Below the pieces are notes generated by a model. That model searched no databases. It was not told the DNA's origin and saw only the letters and a list, made by a program, of their open reading frames with translations. From Falsibacillus albus (GTDB lineage: Bacteria; Bacillota; Bacilli; Bacillales; DSM-25281): DNA of 64,000 bases. The DNA lies in contig NZ_RCVZ01000003.1 of the NCBI RefSeq assembly GCF_003668575.1, positions 8,430 to 72,429 on the forward strand. Direction: 5' to 3'. Positions 63,213 through 64,000 of this stretch are shown piece by piece (within the stretch, counting starts at the first letter, position 1; the number at the start of each line of letters is the position of its first letter). The translations under genes and the position numbers were made by a program.

Positions 63213-64000
<788 letters not shown>

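Overview
The window comes from the chromosome of a low-GC, endospore-forming member of the Bacillaceae. Evidence: strong AGGAGG-type ribosome sites, frequent TTG and GTG starts, sporulation genes (kapB, kapD, lytH, yutH, yutC), and a gene order that follows the B. subtilis yug-mrp-yui-yum-yut-yun-suf region almost gene for gene. There is no rRNA, tRNA, CRISPR array, prophage or transposase. The species cannot be named from the sequence alone.

Layout. 1-6600: a RocR-like regulator with a degenerate sigma-54 contact loop, GSP13 (yugI), an NSS-family sodium symporter, an alpha/beta hydrolase and PatB C-S lyase. 6645-8111: a histidine phosphatase and a lipoprotein Cu/Zn superoxide dismutase. 8196-14660: a seven-gene minus-strand operon (solute-binding lipoprotein, alkaline-phosphatase-superfamily hydrolase, two permeases, ATPase, DeoR regulator, PHP hydrolase). 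In front of it lie four 11-bp-spaced hexamers that look like a PhoP box; I read it as a phosphate-starvation system for importing and breaking down an organophosphate. Its last gene appears to start at an ATT codon. 14739-18950: cyclophilin lipoprotein, kapB, kapD, an MFS exporter behind a palindromic operator, and small membrane proteins. 19331-25106: the complete mrpABCDEFG Na+/H+ antiporter operon.

25155-36680: yuxO, yuiH, yuiF, pepA, yuiD, yuiC, yuiB, yuiA (a 44-residue zinc-ribbon gene), a Nudix hydrolase and yumB. 37061-51000: yumC, an SDR-type protein, a Gly/Gln-rich protein with 48-residue tandem repeats, yutM, yuzB, yutJ, yuzD, yutI (NfuA-type), a D-2-hydroxyacid dehydrogenase, yutH, yutG, yutF, yutE, yutD, yutC and lipA. 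51180-57434: lytH, then genes foreign to the B. subtilis order: an NSS transporter with a 37-residue MetS-like subunit, an NhaC-family transporter under a lysine riboswitch (lysW), and an HD-GYP protein. 57743-64000: yunC, yunD, yunE, yunF and the distal part of sufCDSUB (sufS partial, sufU, sufB).

Functional themes are sodium and proton traffic (two NSS symporters, Mrp, YuiF, LysW), iron-sulfur cluster assembly and use (SufSUB, YutI, YutM, LipA), redox flavoproteins (YumB, YumC, YutJ) and sporulation. Gene-poor gaps hold strong hairpin terminators and an interspersed GTTGATT...AATCAAC repeat present in about ten whole or broken copies, two of which carry a shared inner module of about 110 bp.
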